Shown one piece after another: positions 1 to 5,810 of a DNA stretch of 5,995 nucleotides (positions are counted from its first letter, which is position 1; the number at the start of each line of letters is the position of its first letter). Under the pieces are notes generated by a model. It saw nothing but the letters and a program-made list of their open reading frames with translations, was not told the origin of the DNA and ran no database searches. The stretch covers positions 1 through 5,995 of the forward strand of contig JAIRLF010000230.1 in assembly GCA_031259655.1 (NCBI GenBank), written 5' to 3'. This DNA is from Prevotellaceae bacterium. GTDB lineage: Bacteria > Bacteroidota > Bacteroidia > Bacteroidales > UBA932. Made by a program: the position numbers and the translations under genes.

Positions 1-54
1 AGTTCGGACTCCGGCGTCATCTGCTCCCTCATAATACGACAATTGAATCTGCGC

Positions 55-247
55 CAATCTAAAATCGTAAGTCTAAAATCAACAATACGATTTGGTTTGC
101 GTCAGCCCAATCTAAAATCGTAAATCTAAAATCAACAATACGATTTGGTTTGCGTCAGCCCAATCTAAAATCGTAAGTCTAAAATCAACAATACGATTTG
201 GTTTGCGTCAGCCCAATCTAAAATCGTAAATCTAAAATCAACAATAC
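55..247. repeat. 53-bp tandem repeat array, 3 full copies plus a partial fourth
   Basis: Full units lie at 55-107, 108-160 and 161-213; a 34-nt partial copy lies at 214-247. The full units are identical except at unit position 17, which reads G, A, G, A in copies 1 to 4 (positions 71, 124, 177, 230). This alternation suggests that a 106-bp dimer was duplicated. Each unit contains the 9-mer TCTAAAATC twice, 14 nt apart, and an 8-bp inverted repeat AAATCGTA/TACGATTT with a 16-nt spacer (62-69/86-93, 115-122/139-146, 168-175/192-199). The partial copy keeps only the left arm. The array ends 6 nt from the stop codon of the minus-strand peptidase gene, so its transcript would run straight into these hairpins. 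No convincing reading frame runs through it. A role in transcript end formation or stability is inference. Confidence 0.95.
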
Positions 248-253
248 TAAAGT

Positions 254-1672
254 CTAATCTTCCGTTGCCAAATTCCATATCAGCGCGAAAATGAATCTGC
301 TACGTTTCCACATTGCGTCGAAATCAATAAGTTCCACTCTGTCTCTTGGAGTATGATAGTCGTTGTGCAAGCCGCTTGTCAGCAATACTGCGGGAATATT
401 ATGTCTGGCGAAATTATAGTGGTCGGAACGGTTGAACAGCGAATTAAGGTCATTTGTATTAAGAATGATATTATCGACGTTTGATTTTTCGGCAGTTTCG
501 AGTAAATTTCCGTTTGTTTTTTCATCGTTTACGATATAGATATAACCGCCGTCAGTTGATTTGTGTTTGCTGTCGATGCGTCCGAGCATATCGACATTGA
601 TGCAGGCTTTAACCTCGTTCAACGGAAATACGGGATTATTAACGTAATAGTTCGAGCCGACAAGTCCTTTTTCTTCTGCGGCAGGGAACAGAATCAGCAC
701 GGAACGGCGCGGTACTCTGTTCTCTTTTTTCGCTTTTGCCATCAAACGCGCTATTTCGAGCACGCTCGACACGCCCGAAGCGTTGTCGTCGGCGCCGTTG
801 TAGATTTTTTCGTTGATTATTCCCACGTGGTCGTGATGCGCCGACAGGACAATGTATTCATTTTTAAGCTCCGCGCCTTCGATGATTCCGAGAATATTGC
901 TTACTTTCGTTTTCCGAAATATCACATTGCCATGAATTTCGGCTGAGGTTTTCAGGGTAAATATTTGAGATTTCCCGTTTTTTTCGACCTCGCCGGTGAT
1001 TTCTTTTAATGTTTTTCCTGTGGATTTAAGAAGTTTATCAGCCAAATCGACGCTGATACTTACGTTCTCGTATTTATGTTTGCTCTCGGGCGGAATGAAA
1101 TGGGTTCTTTCGGATATTGTCGGAGATGCGGGCTTGAAATCGGGAATAATACTGATGACGGTCTTTGGATTTCGACTGTCAATGTAACCGGATGGAGTAT
1201 CGCCCTGTTTCATTACTGTTTTGTTCTCAATCTCATCAAGTTTAATGCTGTCGATGTCCGTTCCCGCAGCAACGAATATGATTTCGGTGATTTCGAGTAT
1301 GGTATCATGTCGATACTGGTTTACGTATTTATAATCGTTGGGATAATCAATGCCGTCGACTGTAAATTTCCGTCTGGCGCCATTGAAACTTTTGAGGTGG
1401 TTAATGTTCTGGTAATATGAGCCGTTATTACCTGTTTCGACGCCGCAGGAATCTAAATAAGCGACGATATATTCCTGAGCAATTTCGCCGCCCTGTTTGC
1501 CTGTTCCCCTGCCTTCGAACGCGTCGGAGGCTAATGTCGAAAGTGTTATCCGCATTCTCACGGAATCAATCTGCTCGATATATTCAGTTCCTTTTGTGTT
1601 TTGGGCATATAATCCAATGGAAAAGGATACTAATGCCGCTAATAATAATGTGTGTCTGACATACTTAATCAT
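254..1672 (-). CDS. Secreted M28-family zinc metallopeptidase
   Basis: This predicted exported zinc exopeptidase (M28, aminopeptidase Y/S-like) probably releases N-terminal amino acids from peptides outside the cytoplasmic membrane. From the ATG at 1672 it has 472 residues. A signal peptide is visible: basic start (K3, R6), hydrophobic core at about residues 8-21, and a likely cleavage near LYA-Q (residue 23/24). The N-terminal motif LASDAFEGRGTG (about 47-58) is typical of the Bacteroidetes members. All co-catalytic metal-site motifs are present: AHHDH (H279, D281), GADDNASG (D295/D296), AAEEKG (E333 general base, E334 ligand), NVDMLGR (D361) and DYHTPRD (H440). About 200 residues between the N-terminal motif and the catalytic core probably form an inserted lid or PA-like domain. 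An upstream in-frame TTG at 1678 is less likely than the ATG. The gene is monocistronic as far as visible and diverges from meaB. Substrate specificity cannot be read from the sequence. Confidence 0.93.
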   Translation of the reverse strand: MIKYVRHTLLLAALVSFSIGLYAQNTKGTEYIEQIDSVRMRITLSTLASDAFEGRGTGKQGGEIAQEYIVAYLDSCGVETGNNGSYYQNINHLKSFNGARRKFTVDGIDYPNDYKYVNQYRHDTILEITEIIFVAAGTDIDSIKLDEIENKTVMKQGDTPSGYIDSRNPKTVISIIPDFKPASPTISERTHFIPPESKHKYENVSISVDLADKLLKSTGKTLKEITGEVEKNGKSQIFTLKTSAEIHGNVIFRKTKVSNILGIIEGAELKNEYIVLSAHHDHVGIINEKIYNGADDNASGVSSVLEIARLMAKAKKENRVPRRSVLILFPAAEEKGLVGSNYYVNNPVFPLNEVKACINVDMLGRIDSKHKSTDGGYIYIVNDEKTNGNLLETAEKSNVDNIILNTNDLNSLFNRSDHYNFARHNIPAVLLTSGLHNDYHTPRDRVELIDFDAMWKRSRFIFALIWNLATED

Positions 1673-1697
1673 AATCAAGATATTTTTATTTACGGCT

Positions 1698-1705
1698 CAA
1701 ATTTA
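1698..1705 (-). promoter_or_regulatory. Bacteroidetes-type -7 promoter box of the M28 peptidase gene
   Basis: On the minus strand this reads TAAATTTG, an exact match to the TAnnTTTG -7 element used by the primary sigma factor of Bacteroidetes. It ends 25 nt before the ATG at 1672. No clear TTTG -33 element is seen at the expected spacing. Position and match to consensus support a promoter; the start site (about 1691) is inferred. Confidence 0.6.
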
Positions 1706-1789
1706 CATAAAAAATTGAAACTGTAATTTGTTGATAAAATAACACACCCTAAAAAAACATCCCTAAATGTTCAGTTTATATAATTTTAT

Positions 1790-1797
1790 TAATTTTG
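1790..1797 (+). promoter_or_regulatory. Bacteroidetes-type -7 promoter box of the meaB-gldF-yhbP cluster
   Basis: The sequence TAATTTTG matches TAnnTTTG exactly and ends 24 nt before the ATG at 1822, almost the same spacing as the divergent M28 promoter. The box covers the in-frame TTG at 1795, so that TTG is very unlikely to be a start codon. The -33 element is not recognisable. The predicted leader is short, about 18 nt, and A-rich. Confidence 0.6.
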
Positions 1798-1821
1798 CCG
1801 TCTGCAAGAATAAAACAAAGA

Positions 1822-2910
1822 ATGGATAATTTATTAGATAAAAGCGCATTGATAGTGAATCCGGGAATAGAGCAACCGCCTCTTGTGAACCCGAATGCTA
1901 TAGCGCGAATCAGAAAAAACAAGAAAAAACCGCTCTCCGTAGAACAATATATCGAAGGGATTTTGGAAGGTCGAATACCAATTTTGAGTAAAGCCATTAC
2001 TCTTGTCGAAAGTCTTTTAGATGAACATCACGCAATGGCGCAGGCGATAATAGAAAAATGCCTCCCTTATTCGGGAAAATCCTCTCGCATAGGGATAACC
2101 GGAGTGCCCGGCGCAGGAAAAAGCACGTTTATCGAAGCTTTCGGCAAAAAAATCACTTCGTGGGGACATAAACTTGCGGTGTTGGCTATCGACCCGAGCA
2201 GCGAACGCTCGAAAGGCAGCATTCTCGGCGACAAAACCCGGATGATAGAACTTAGTTGCGACCCGAATGCTTTTATTCGACCAAGTCCTTCGGCCGGTTC
2301 GCTCGGCGGCGTCGCCCGCAAAACAAGAGAAACGGTGATTCTTTGCGAAGCGGCCGGATTCGACACCATTTTCATCGAAACCGTCGGAGTGGGGCAATCG
2401 GAAACTGCCGTACATTCGATGGTCGATTTTTTCCTTTTGTTGATGATTTCGGGAGCAGGCGACGAATTGCAGGGTATCAAAAGGGGAATCATGGAAATGG
2501 CGAACATGATTGTCATCAACAAAGCCGACGGAAACAATATCGAAAAAGCAACATTGGCAAAAGCGCAGTATCAAAGCGCGATGCATCTGTTTCCTCCGAC
2601 CGCATCGGGATGGATTCCAAAGGTGTTGACTACTTCGTCAAAGGAAAAAACGGGGATGGAAGAGATTTGGGCTTCAATCAACGATTATATCTCCATGACG
2701 AAAAACAACGGTTTTTTCCACTCGAACCGTCAGGAACAGACAAAGTTCTGGATGTACGAGACGATTAACGAAACCTTGCAGAACAACTTTTACTCAGACC
2801 CTTATATCTGCAAGTTGTTGAAAAACTACGAAGATAAAGTCGCCACCGACAAGATTTCATCGTTTATAGCAGCGAAGGAGCTGTTGAATAAGTATTTCGG
2901 AATAGCATAA
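1822..2910 (+). CDS. meaB: Methylmalonyl-CoA mutase-associated GTPase MeaB
   Basis: MeaB is a cytoplasmic SIMIBI-class G protein (ArgK/MeaB, human MMAA relative) that uses GTP hydrolysis to gate adenosylcobalamin loading onto methylmalonyl-CoA mutase and to protect that enzyme from inactivation. From ATG 1822 it has 362 residues, a normal length. Visible motifs: P-loop GVPGAGKST (94-102), DPSS (124-127), the ETVGVGQSE switch/Walker-B region (186-194), the switch III segment GAGDELQGIKRG (211-222) that communicates with the mutase, and the base-specificity motif NKAD (233-236). The N-terminal ~85 residues and the C-terminal ~70 are helical, as in the family, where the C-terminus dimerises. An in-frame TTG at 1795 would add nine residues but sits inside the promoter box. 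The mutase genes are not in the window. gldF starts 14 nt downstream, suggesting co-transcription. Confidence 0.95.
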   Translation: MDNLLDKSALIVNPGIEQPPLVNPNAIARIRKNKKKPLSVEQYIEGILEGRIPILSKAITLVESLLDEHHAMAQAIIEKCLPYSGKSSRIGITGVPGAGKSTFIEAFGKKITSWGHKLAVLAIDPSSERSKGSILGDKTRMIELSCDPNAFIRPSPSAGSLGGVARKTRETVILCEAAGFDTIFIETVGVGQSETAVHSMVDFFLLLMISGAGDELQGIKRGIMEMANMIVINKADGNNIEKATLAKAQYQSAMHLFPPTASGWIPKVLTTSSKEKTGMEEIWASINDYISMTKNNGFFHSNRQEQTKFWMYETINETLQNNFYSDPYICKLLKNYEDKVATDKISSFIAAKELLNKYFGIA

Positions 2911-2924
2911 GAAAACTGAAAAAT

Positions 2925-3656
2925 ATGTACAGCATTTACAAAAAGGAAATAGGAATGTTTTTTTCGTCTCTGACGGGATATATTGCAATAATTGTATTTC
3001 TTGCGCTGACGGGATGGTTTATGTGGATTAATCCGGGCGAGTTCAATGTTTTAGATGGCGGCTACGCGAGTATCGACACTTTGTTTTTCATTGCTCCATG
3101 GGTTTTCCTGTTTCTTGTGCCGGCAACGACGATGCGAAGTTTTGCGGAAGAACGTAAAACCGGTACGATTGAGTTGCTGTTGACCCATCCTGTGTCCGAA
3201 ATGCAGTTGGTGACGGCGAAATATCTTGCCGCCGTGACGCTTATTCTGTTTTCGCTGATTCCTTGTCTGATATATTTTGCCGCGGTATATTTCGTCGGAA
3301 ATCCGGTAGGGAATATTGATATTGGCGGGACATGGGGAGCATTCACCGGATTGTTTTTCCTTGCTGCGGCATACGCTGCTATCGGGATATTTGCGTCTTC
3401 GTTGACGGATAACCAGATTGTTGCATTTATTGTTGCGGCGGCTTTGTGTTTTTTCGCATACACGGGATTCGACGGTTTAGCTTCGATGGCGCCGCTGAAA
3501 TCCGCCGGCGCCTTTATCATCTCGTTAGGCATAAACGAGCATTATAAATCGATGAGCCGAGGCGTTATAGATATACGCGATATTATGTATTTTGTGATTG
3601 TGGCAGCTATATTTACAGGCGCCGCACGGCTGAAACTGCAATCGCGCAAATGGTGA
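2925..3656 (+). CDS. gldF: GldF-type ABC-2 transporter permease
   Basis: This is an inner-membrane permease of the ABC-2 class, best matching GldF, which works with the ATPase GldA and with GldG in gliding Bacteroidetes and is also kept in many non-gliding members. It has 243 residues and about six hydrophobic segments (roughly 18-35, 52-68, 101-124, 136-160, 164-182, 219-236). Family signatures are the cytoplasmic stretch FAEERKTGTIELLLTHPVS (73-91) and HYKSMSRGVIDIRD (206-219). The start at 2925 is the only sensible ATG, 14 nt after meaB. The usual neighbour gldG is not downstream; a YhbP-like gene overlaps its end instead. A general ABC-2 exporter subunit of unknown substrate is the alternative reading. 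Confidence 0.85.
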   Translation: MYSIYKKEIGMFFSSLTGYIAIIVFLALTGWFMWINPGEFNVLDGGYASIDTLFFIAPWVFLFLVPATTMRSFAEERKTGTIELLLTHPVSEMQLVTAKYLAAVTLILFSLIPCLIYFAAVYFVGNPVGNIDIGGTWGAFTGLFFLAAAYAAIGIFASSLTDNQIVAFIVAAALCFFAYTGFDGLASMAPLKSAGAFIISLGINEHYKSMSRGVIDIRDIMYFVIVAAIFTGAARLKLQSRKW

Positions 3657-4102
3657 GGGATATGTTACCGGAGACGTCTGTAATAGAGTTTATTAAAAAC
3701 CACCATGTCCTGACTTTGGCGACATGCGCCGGTTCGACGCCGTACTGTTCGAACATGTTCTACGCTTTGTTAGAGAAAGAGTTTTGTCTGGTTTTCTCTT
3801 CCGACAAAGACACGCGACACATCGTAGAAGTAGCCCAAAATCCGTATGTTGCAGGCTCCATCGTTTTAGAAACCGAAACAATAGGAAAAATACAGGGACT
3901 GCAATTCTGCGGCAAAATGACGGAAACATCGGGACGTCTAAAAACTGTAGCCTTAACTGCTTATCTCAAACGTTTTCCATTCGCTGTGCTATCGGGTACG
4001 CCTGTGTGGGTCATCGAGATAACTTACACGAAATTTACCGATAACAGGCTTGGTTTTGGTAAAAAACTTGTGTGGAAAAAAGAAGAGCCGTCCACAGATT
4101 AA
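3650..4102 (+). CDS. YhbP/UPF0306 family protein (flavin-binding split-barrel-like)
   Basis: This small cytoplasmic protein resembles Escherichia coli YhbP (UPF0306), a family related to the pyridoxamine 5'-phosphate oxidase-like FMN-binding split barrel; its reaction is unknown. The matches, recalled from knowledge of the family, run along the whole length: HHVLTLAT near the N-terminus, SDKDTRH (residues 51-57), KIQGLQFCGKM (80-90), RFPFAVLSGTPVWVIEI (108-124) and the C-terminal signature FTDNRLGFGKKLVW (129-142). From ATG 3650 the product has 150 residues and overlaps the gldF stop by 7 nt, which suggests translational coupling. ATG 3662 would give 146 residues and aligns better with the start of YhbP, so it is a serious alternative. 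Flavin binding is inferred from the fold family, not from a visible catalytic motif. Confidence 0.85.
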   Translation: MVRDMLPETSVIEFIKNHHVLTLATCAGSTPYCSNMFYALLEKEFCLVFSSDKDTRHIVEVAQNPYVAGSIVLETETIGKIQGLQFCGKMTETSGRLKTVALTAYLKRFPFAVLSGTPVWVIEITYTKFTDNRLGFGKKLVWKKEEPSTD

Positions 4103-4445
4103 TACGAATTATTTACTGCGAGTTGTATCCGGTTTTTTAATGGTTGTGGTACAACGGCAATTTAAAAGATTCGAGATATTGACCCTTGCTTTATCTGTAA
4201 TAAAAATTCTTTTCAATCGCCGAACAGTTTGCGGCTGACCAAAAAATTATTTTTCAGTCTCCGGAGTATCAATCGCGCATTTCACACATTGTATTTGGTA
4301 GCTGATGACGCCGAAGGCGTCGAATTTGAAACTTTAGTTCGACATAGTCTTGTCAACGCTTGGTCGTCATTATAAGGGCGCAGCCCGAAGTTCGTCATTA
4401 TAAGACACGAAGCAACCAGAGTTTCGTATTTTCCGGCGACAGCCG
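4103..4445. other. Convergent intergenic region without a gene
   Basis: This 343-nt stretch lies between the converging yhbP-like and nrnA genes. No reading frame with a recognisable product was found. The first half is AT-rich, with a 5-bp hairpin GTTGT-GGT-ACAAC (4143-4155) and a weak 4-bp stem GCCG/CGGC (4219-4222/4232-4235) followed by the AT-rich self-complementary stretch 4241-4254. None of these is a classical hairpin plus U-run terminator, though transcription from both sides must end in or near here. The second half is the repeat-like element described separately. Confidence 0.7.
4307..4420. repeat. Hairpin-rich intergenic element with a 13-bp direct repeat
   Basis: The element starts with a perfect 6-bp hairpin GACGCC-GAA-GGCGTC (4307-4321). 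Its right arm overlaps a second inverted repeat, GTCGAA/TTCGAC (4319-4324/4338-4343), and a third, GACA/TGTC, follows (4341-4344/4351-4354), so alternative foldings exclude each other. Two exact copies of TCGTCATTATAAG follow at 4364-4376 and 4392-4404, a 28-nt period, with a GGGC-GCA-GCCC hairpin between them (4376-4386). The segment after the second copy, ACACGAAGCAACCAGA (4405-4420), resembles the CGTCATTGCGAG...CGAAGCAATC intergenic repeats scattered in many bacterial genomes. No coding capacity is visible. Multi-copy status in this genome is inferred. Confidence 0.6.
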
Positions 4446-5474
4446 TTAATTTTCTATTTTCAACTCCTCAAATTCCGGCAAGACGGATTTGAAAAAGGCG
4501 ACAGTCTCGTTTAGAGGGACGAAACTTTTCCCGCCGGAAGCATTTTTATGACCTCCGCCGGTGAAATATTTGCGCGCCATTGCGTCCACCGAAAAGTCGC
4601 CGGTCGAGCGTAGCGACAGTTTGATATAGTTGTCTTTGCTTTCGGTGAAGAATACCGACAAGACGACGTCTTTGATGCTTAGCGGTATATTAACAAAGCC
4701 TTCGGTGTCGCCGGGTTCGAACCGGAATCTGTCCAATTCTTCTTTTGTGAGCGTGATATATGCAGTGCGATATTCGGGCAGGATTTCCATTTTCGAGATA
4801 CAGTATCCCATCAGGCGCATTCGGTTTACGGAAAAGCTGTTATAGACTGAGGCGTGTATTTTTTCGCGGTCGATGCCACATTCCATCAAATCGGCGACGA
4901 TACGGAACAGTTCGGACGAACAACTGTGCGCGAATGCGCCCGTATCGGTCATTATGCCGGCGTAGAGAGCTTCGGCTATTTGCGGCGACACTCGATTTTT
5001 GTTGGTGATTTGCCATATTATGCGATAAACAAGTTCGCAAGTACTGCTTATCGGCGTTTTGGAGAACACAAGATTGAAATCCTTTTCTTCGACGCCAATA
5101 TGATGGTCTATCAACACTTTTTTGACGTTCAATGTCATGATATATTCGCCGAGAGCATCCAGACGCGAAAGTTTGTTGAAGTCGAGACAAAACAGTAAAT
5201 CTGCGTTTCTCAGGAGTTTTTCGCATGTGTCTTTTTGGTTGAAATGGACAAAAATGTTTTCCGTACAGTTAATCCACTTCAGGAAATCGGGAAAATGATT
5301 CGGGACAATGATAACCGGATTGAACCCCCTTTCTTTCAAAAAATTGCTCCATCCGATTGTTGAACCGATTGCGTCGCCGTCGGGGTTGACGTGCGTAACG
5401 ATTGCTATGCGGCGACTACTTGATAACATGCCGAGTAATTCGGCGATTTTTATATTTGAAAACAATTTATTCAT
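4446..5474 (-). CDS. nrnA: DHH/DHHA1 phosphoesterase, NrnA-type nanoRNase/pAp phosphatase
   Basis: This cytoplasmic Mn-dependent phosphoesterase probably degrades 2-5 nt RNA fragments and may dephosphorylate 3'-phosphoadenosine 5'-phosphate, as NrnA does. Its 342 residues match the family length. The DHH domain carries motif I THVNPDGDAIGS (27-38; H28, D32, D34), motif II LDFN (D98), motif III IDHHIG (122-127) and motif IV MTDTGAF (D177). The C-terminal DHHA1 substrate domain carries GGGHKNASGG (306-315), which contacts the nucleotide phosphate. No metal ligand is missing. The ATG at 5474 lies 27 nt after an exact -7 promoter box. The gene converges with the meaB cluster and diverges from the TolC-family gene. 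A related DHH phosphoesterase acting on c-di-AMP or pApA is a less likely alternative, since no PAS or GGDEF-like part precedes the DHH domain. Confidence 0.9.
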   Translation of the reverse strand: MNKLFSNIKIAELLGMLSSSRRIAIVTHVNPDGDAIGSTIGWSNFLKERGFNPVIIVPNHFPDFLKWINCTENIFVHFNQKDTCEKLLRNADLLFCLDFNKLSRLDALGEYIMTLNVKKVLIDHHIGVEEKDFNLVFSKTPISSTCELVYRIIWQITNKNRVSPQIAEALYAGIMTDTGAFAHSCSSELFRIVADLMECGIDREKIHASVYNSFSVNRMRLMGYCISKMEILPEYRTAYITLTKEELDRFRFEPGDTEGFVNIPLSIKDVVLSVFFTESKDNYIKLSLRSTGDFSVDAMARKYFTGGGHKNASGGKSFVPLNETVAFFKSVLPEFEELKIEN

Positions 5475-5501
5475 CTTTCTTATATTCTAAATAACGCGGC
5501 A

Positions 5502-5509
5502 CAAAAGTA
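5502..5509 (-). promoter_or_regulatory. Bacteroidetes-type -7 promoter box of nrnA
   Basis: On the minus strand this reads TACTTTTG, an exact TAnnTTTG element, ending 27 nt before the nrnA ATG. No good -33 TTTG at the usual spacing is visible. Its similarity in sequence and placement to the other two boxes in the window supports a real promoter. Confidence 0.55.
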
Positions 5510-5556
5510 CGAATTAATTGCAAATTGAATTTTATTCCCAAAAACATATCAGAGGA

Positions 5557-5620
5557 CGTATGCGATACGCCCCTGCCGGAGCACGCCGGTGTATTGCCTT
5601 GTAGTGGCATATCACATACG
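5557..5620. repeat. Imperfect palindromic intergenic repeat
   Basis: The left arm 5557-5579 and the right arm 5597-5620 are imperfect inverted copies. Both begin CGTATG(C/T)GATA(C/T)GCC when read from the outside, and the following bases also largely match, with about 17 nt between the arms. A smaller CGCG-GATTTT-CGCG hairpin lies just beyond (5631-5644). The minus strand can be read as a 70-codon frame through the element (5467-5679), but that frame also covers the nrnA promoter and ends inside nrnA, so it is not a credible gene. The structure fits a MITE- or REP-like intergenic repeat; other copies cannot be seen in this window. Confidence 0.65.
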
Positions 5621-5660
5621 CCGATTCCTGCGCGGATTTTCGCGGGCATTTTTCGTGATT

Positions 5661-5701
5661 TGAGTAAAAGATTACACACTCATTGAGTAAATACTTACCC
5701 A
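5661..5701 (+). promoter_or_regulatory. Two 18-bp dyad sites, candidate enhancer for the downstream sigma-54 promoter
   Basis: Two copies of the pattern TGAGTAA-N4-TTACnCA are present. Site 1 (5661-5678) is TGAGTAA-AAGA-TTACACA and site 2 (5684-5701) is TGAGTAA-ATAC-TTACCCA; each is an imperfect palindrome with 6 of 7 half-site pairs matching. The centres are 23 nt apart, about two helical turns. An extra half-site TTACCCA lies at 5706-5712, and the 11-mer TTACCCAAACA is tandemly repeated at 5695-5705 and 5706-5716. The centres fall about 122 and 99 nt upstream of the predicted start site, where enhancer-binding activators of sigma-54 promoters usually bind. The binding protein is not in the window. 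Confidence 0.6.
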
Positions 5702-5764
5702 AACATTACCCAAACACATTTGAGCGAATTTCGTTAAAAGCGTTATATCAATACTTTATCATGT

Positions 5765-5781
5765 TTGGCACACTATTTGCC
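5765..5781 (+). promoter_or_regulatory. Sigma-54 (RpoN) -24/-12 promoter
   Basis: The sequence TTGGCAC-ACTAT-TTGC (5765-5780) matches the sigma-54 core YTGGCAC-N5-TTGC. The invariant GG (5767-5768) and GC (5779-5780) are separated by exactly 10 nt. Flanking bases that are less conserved (G after TGGCAC, W after TTGC) do not match. The predicted start is near 5792, leaving a leader of about 19 nt before the ATG at 5811. No exact TAnnTTTG box lies in this upstream region, unlike the other genes in the window. Confidence 0.7.
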
Positions 5782-5810
5782 TATGGGAATGCAAAACGTT
5801 ATTTAAATAA

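Noticed and set aside
1..32. Possible start of a minus-strand gene (ATG at 30-32, reading MREQMTPESE) or, alternatively, the end of a plus-strand frame stopping at 32-34
   Set aside because: Only ten codons are visible, the two readings conflict, no promoter box is found at the usual distance, and no family is recognisable.
55..247. CRISPR array
   Set aside because: The units are contiguous and identical apart from one base, with no unique spacers and no cas genes nearby.
1822..2910. A methylmalonyl-CoA pathway cluster around meaB
   Set aside because: No mutase, epimerase or decarboxylase gene is present in the window; meaB stands alone among unrelated genes.
4050..4238. Plus-strand 62-codon frame overlapping the end of the YhbP-like gene
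   Set aside because: It starts inside the well-supported YhbP-like gene in another frame, shows no domain and runs into AT-rich intergenic sequence.
4143..4254. Rho-independent terminator after the YhbP-like gene
   Set aside because: The stems are 4-5 bp and none is followed directly by a T-run on the relevant strand.
5467..5679. Minus-strand 70-codon frame upstream of nrnA
   Set aside because: It is built from the palindromic repeat and the nrnA promoter region, runs into the start of nrnA, and has no recognisable domain.
5760..5767. CATGTTTG as a near-match to the TAnnTTTG box for the TolC-family gene
   Set aside because: It has one mismatch in the TA pair, lies 43 nt from the ATG instead of 24-27, and overlaps the much better sigma-54 motif.
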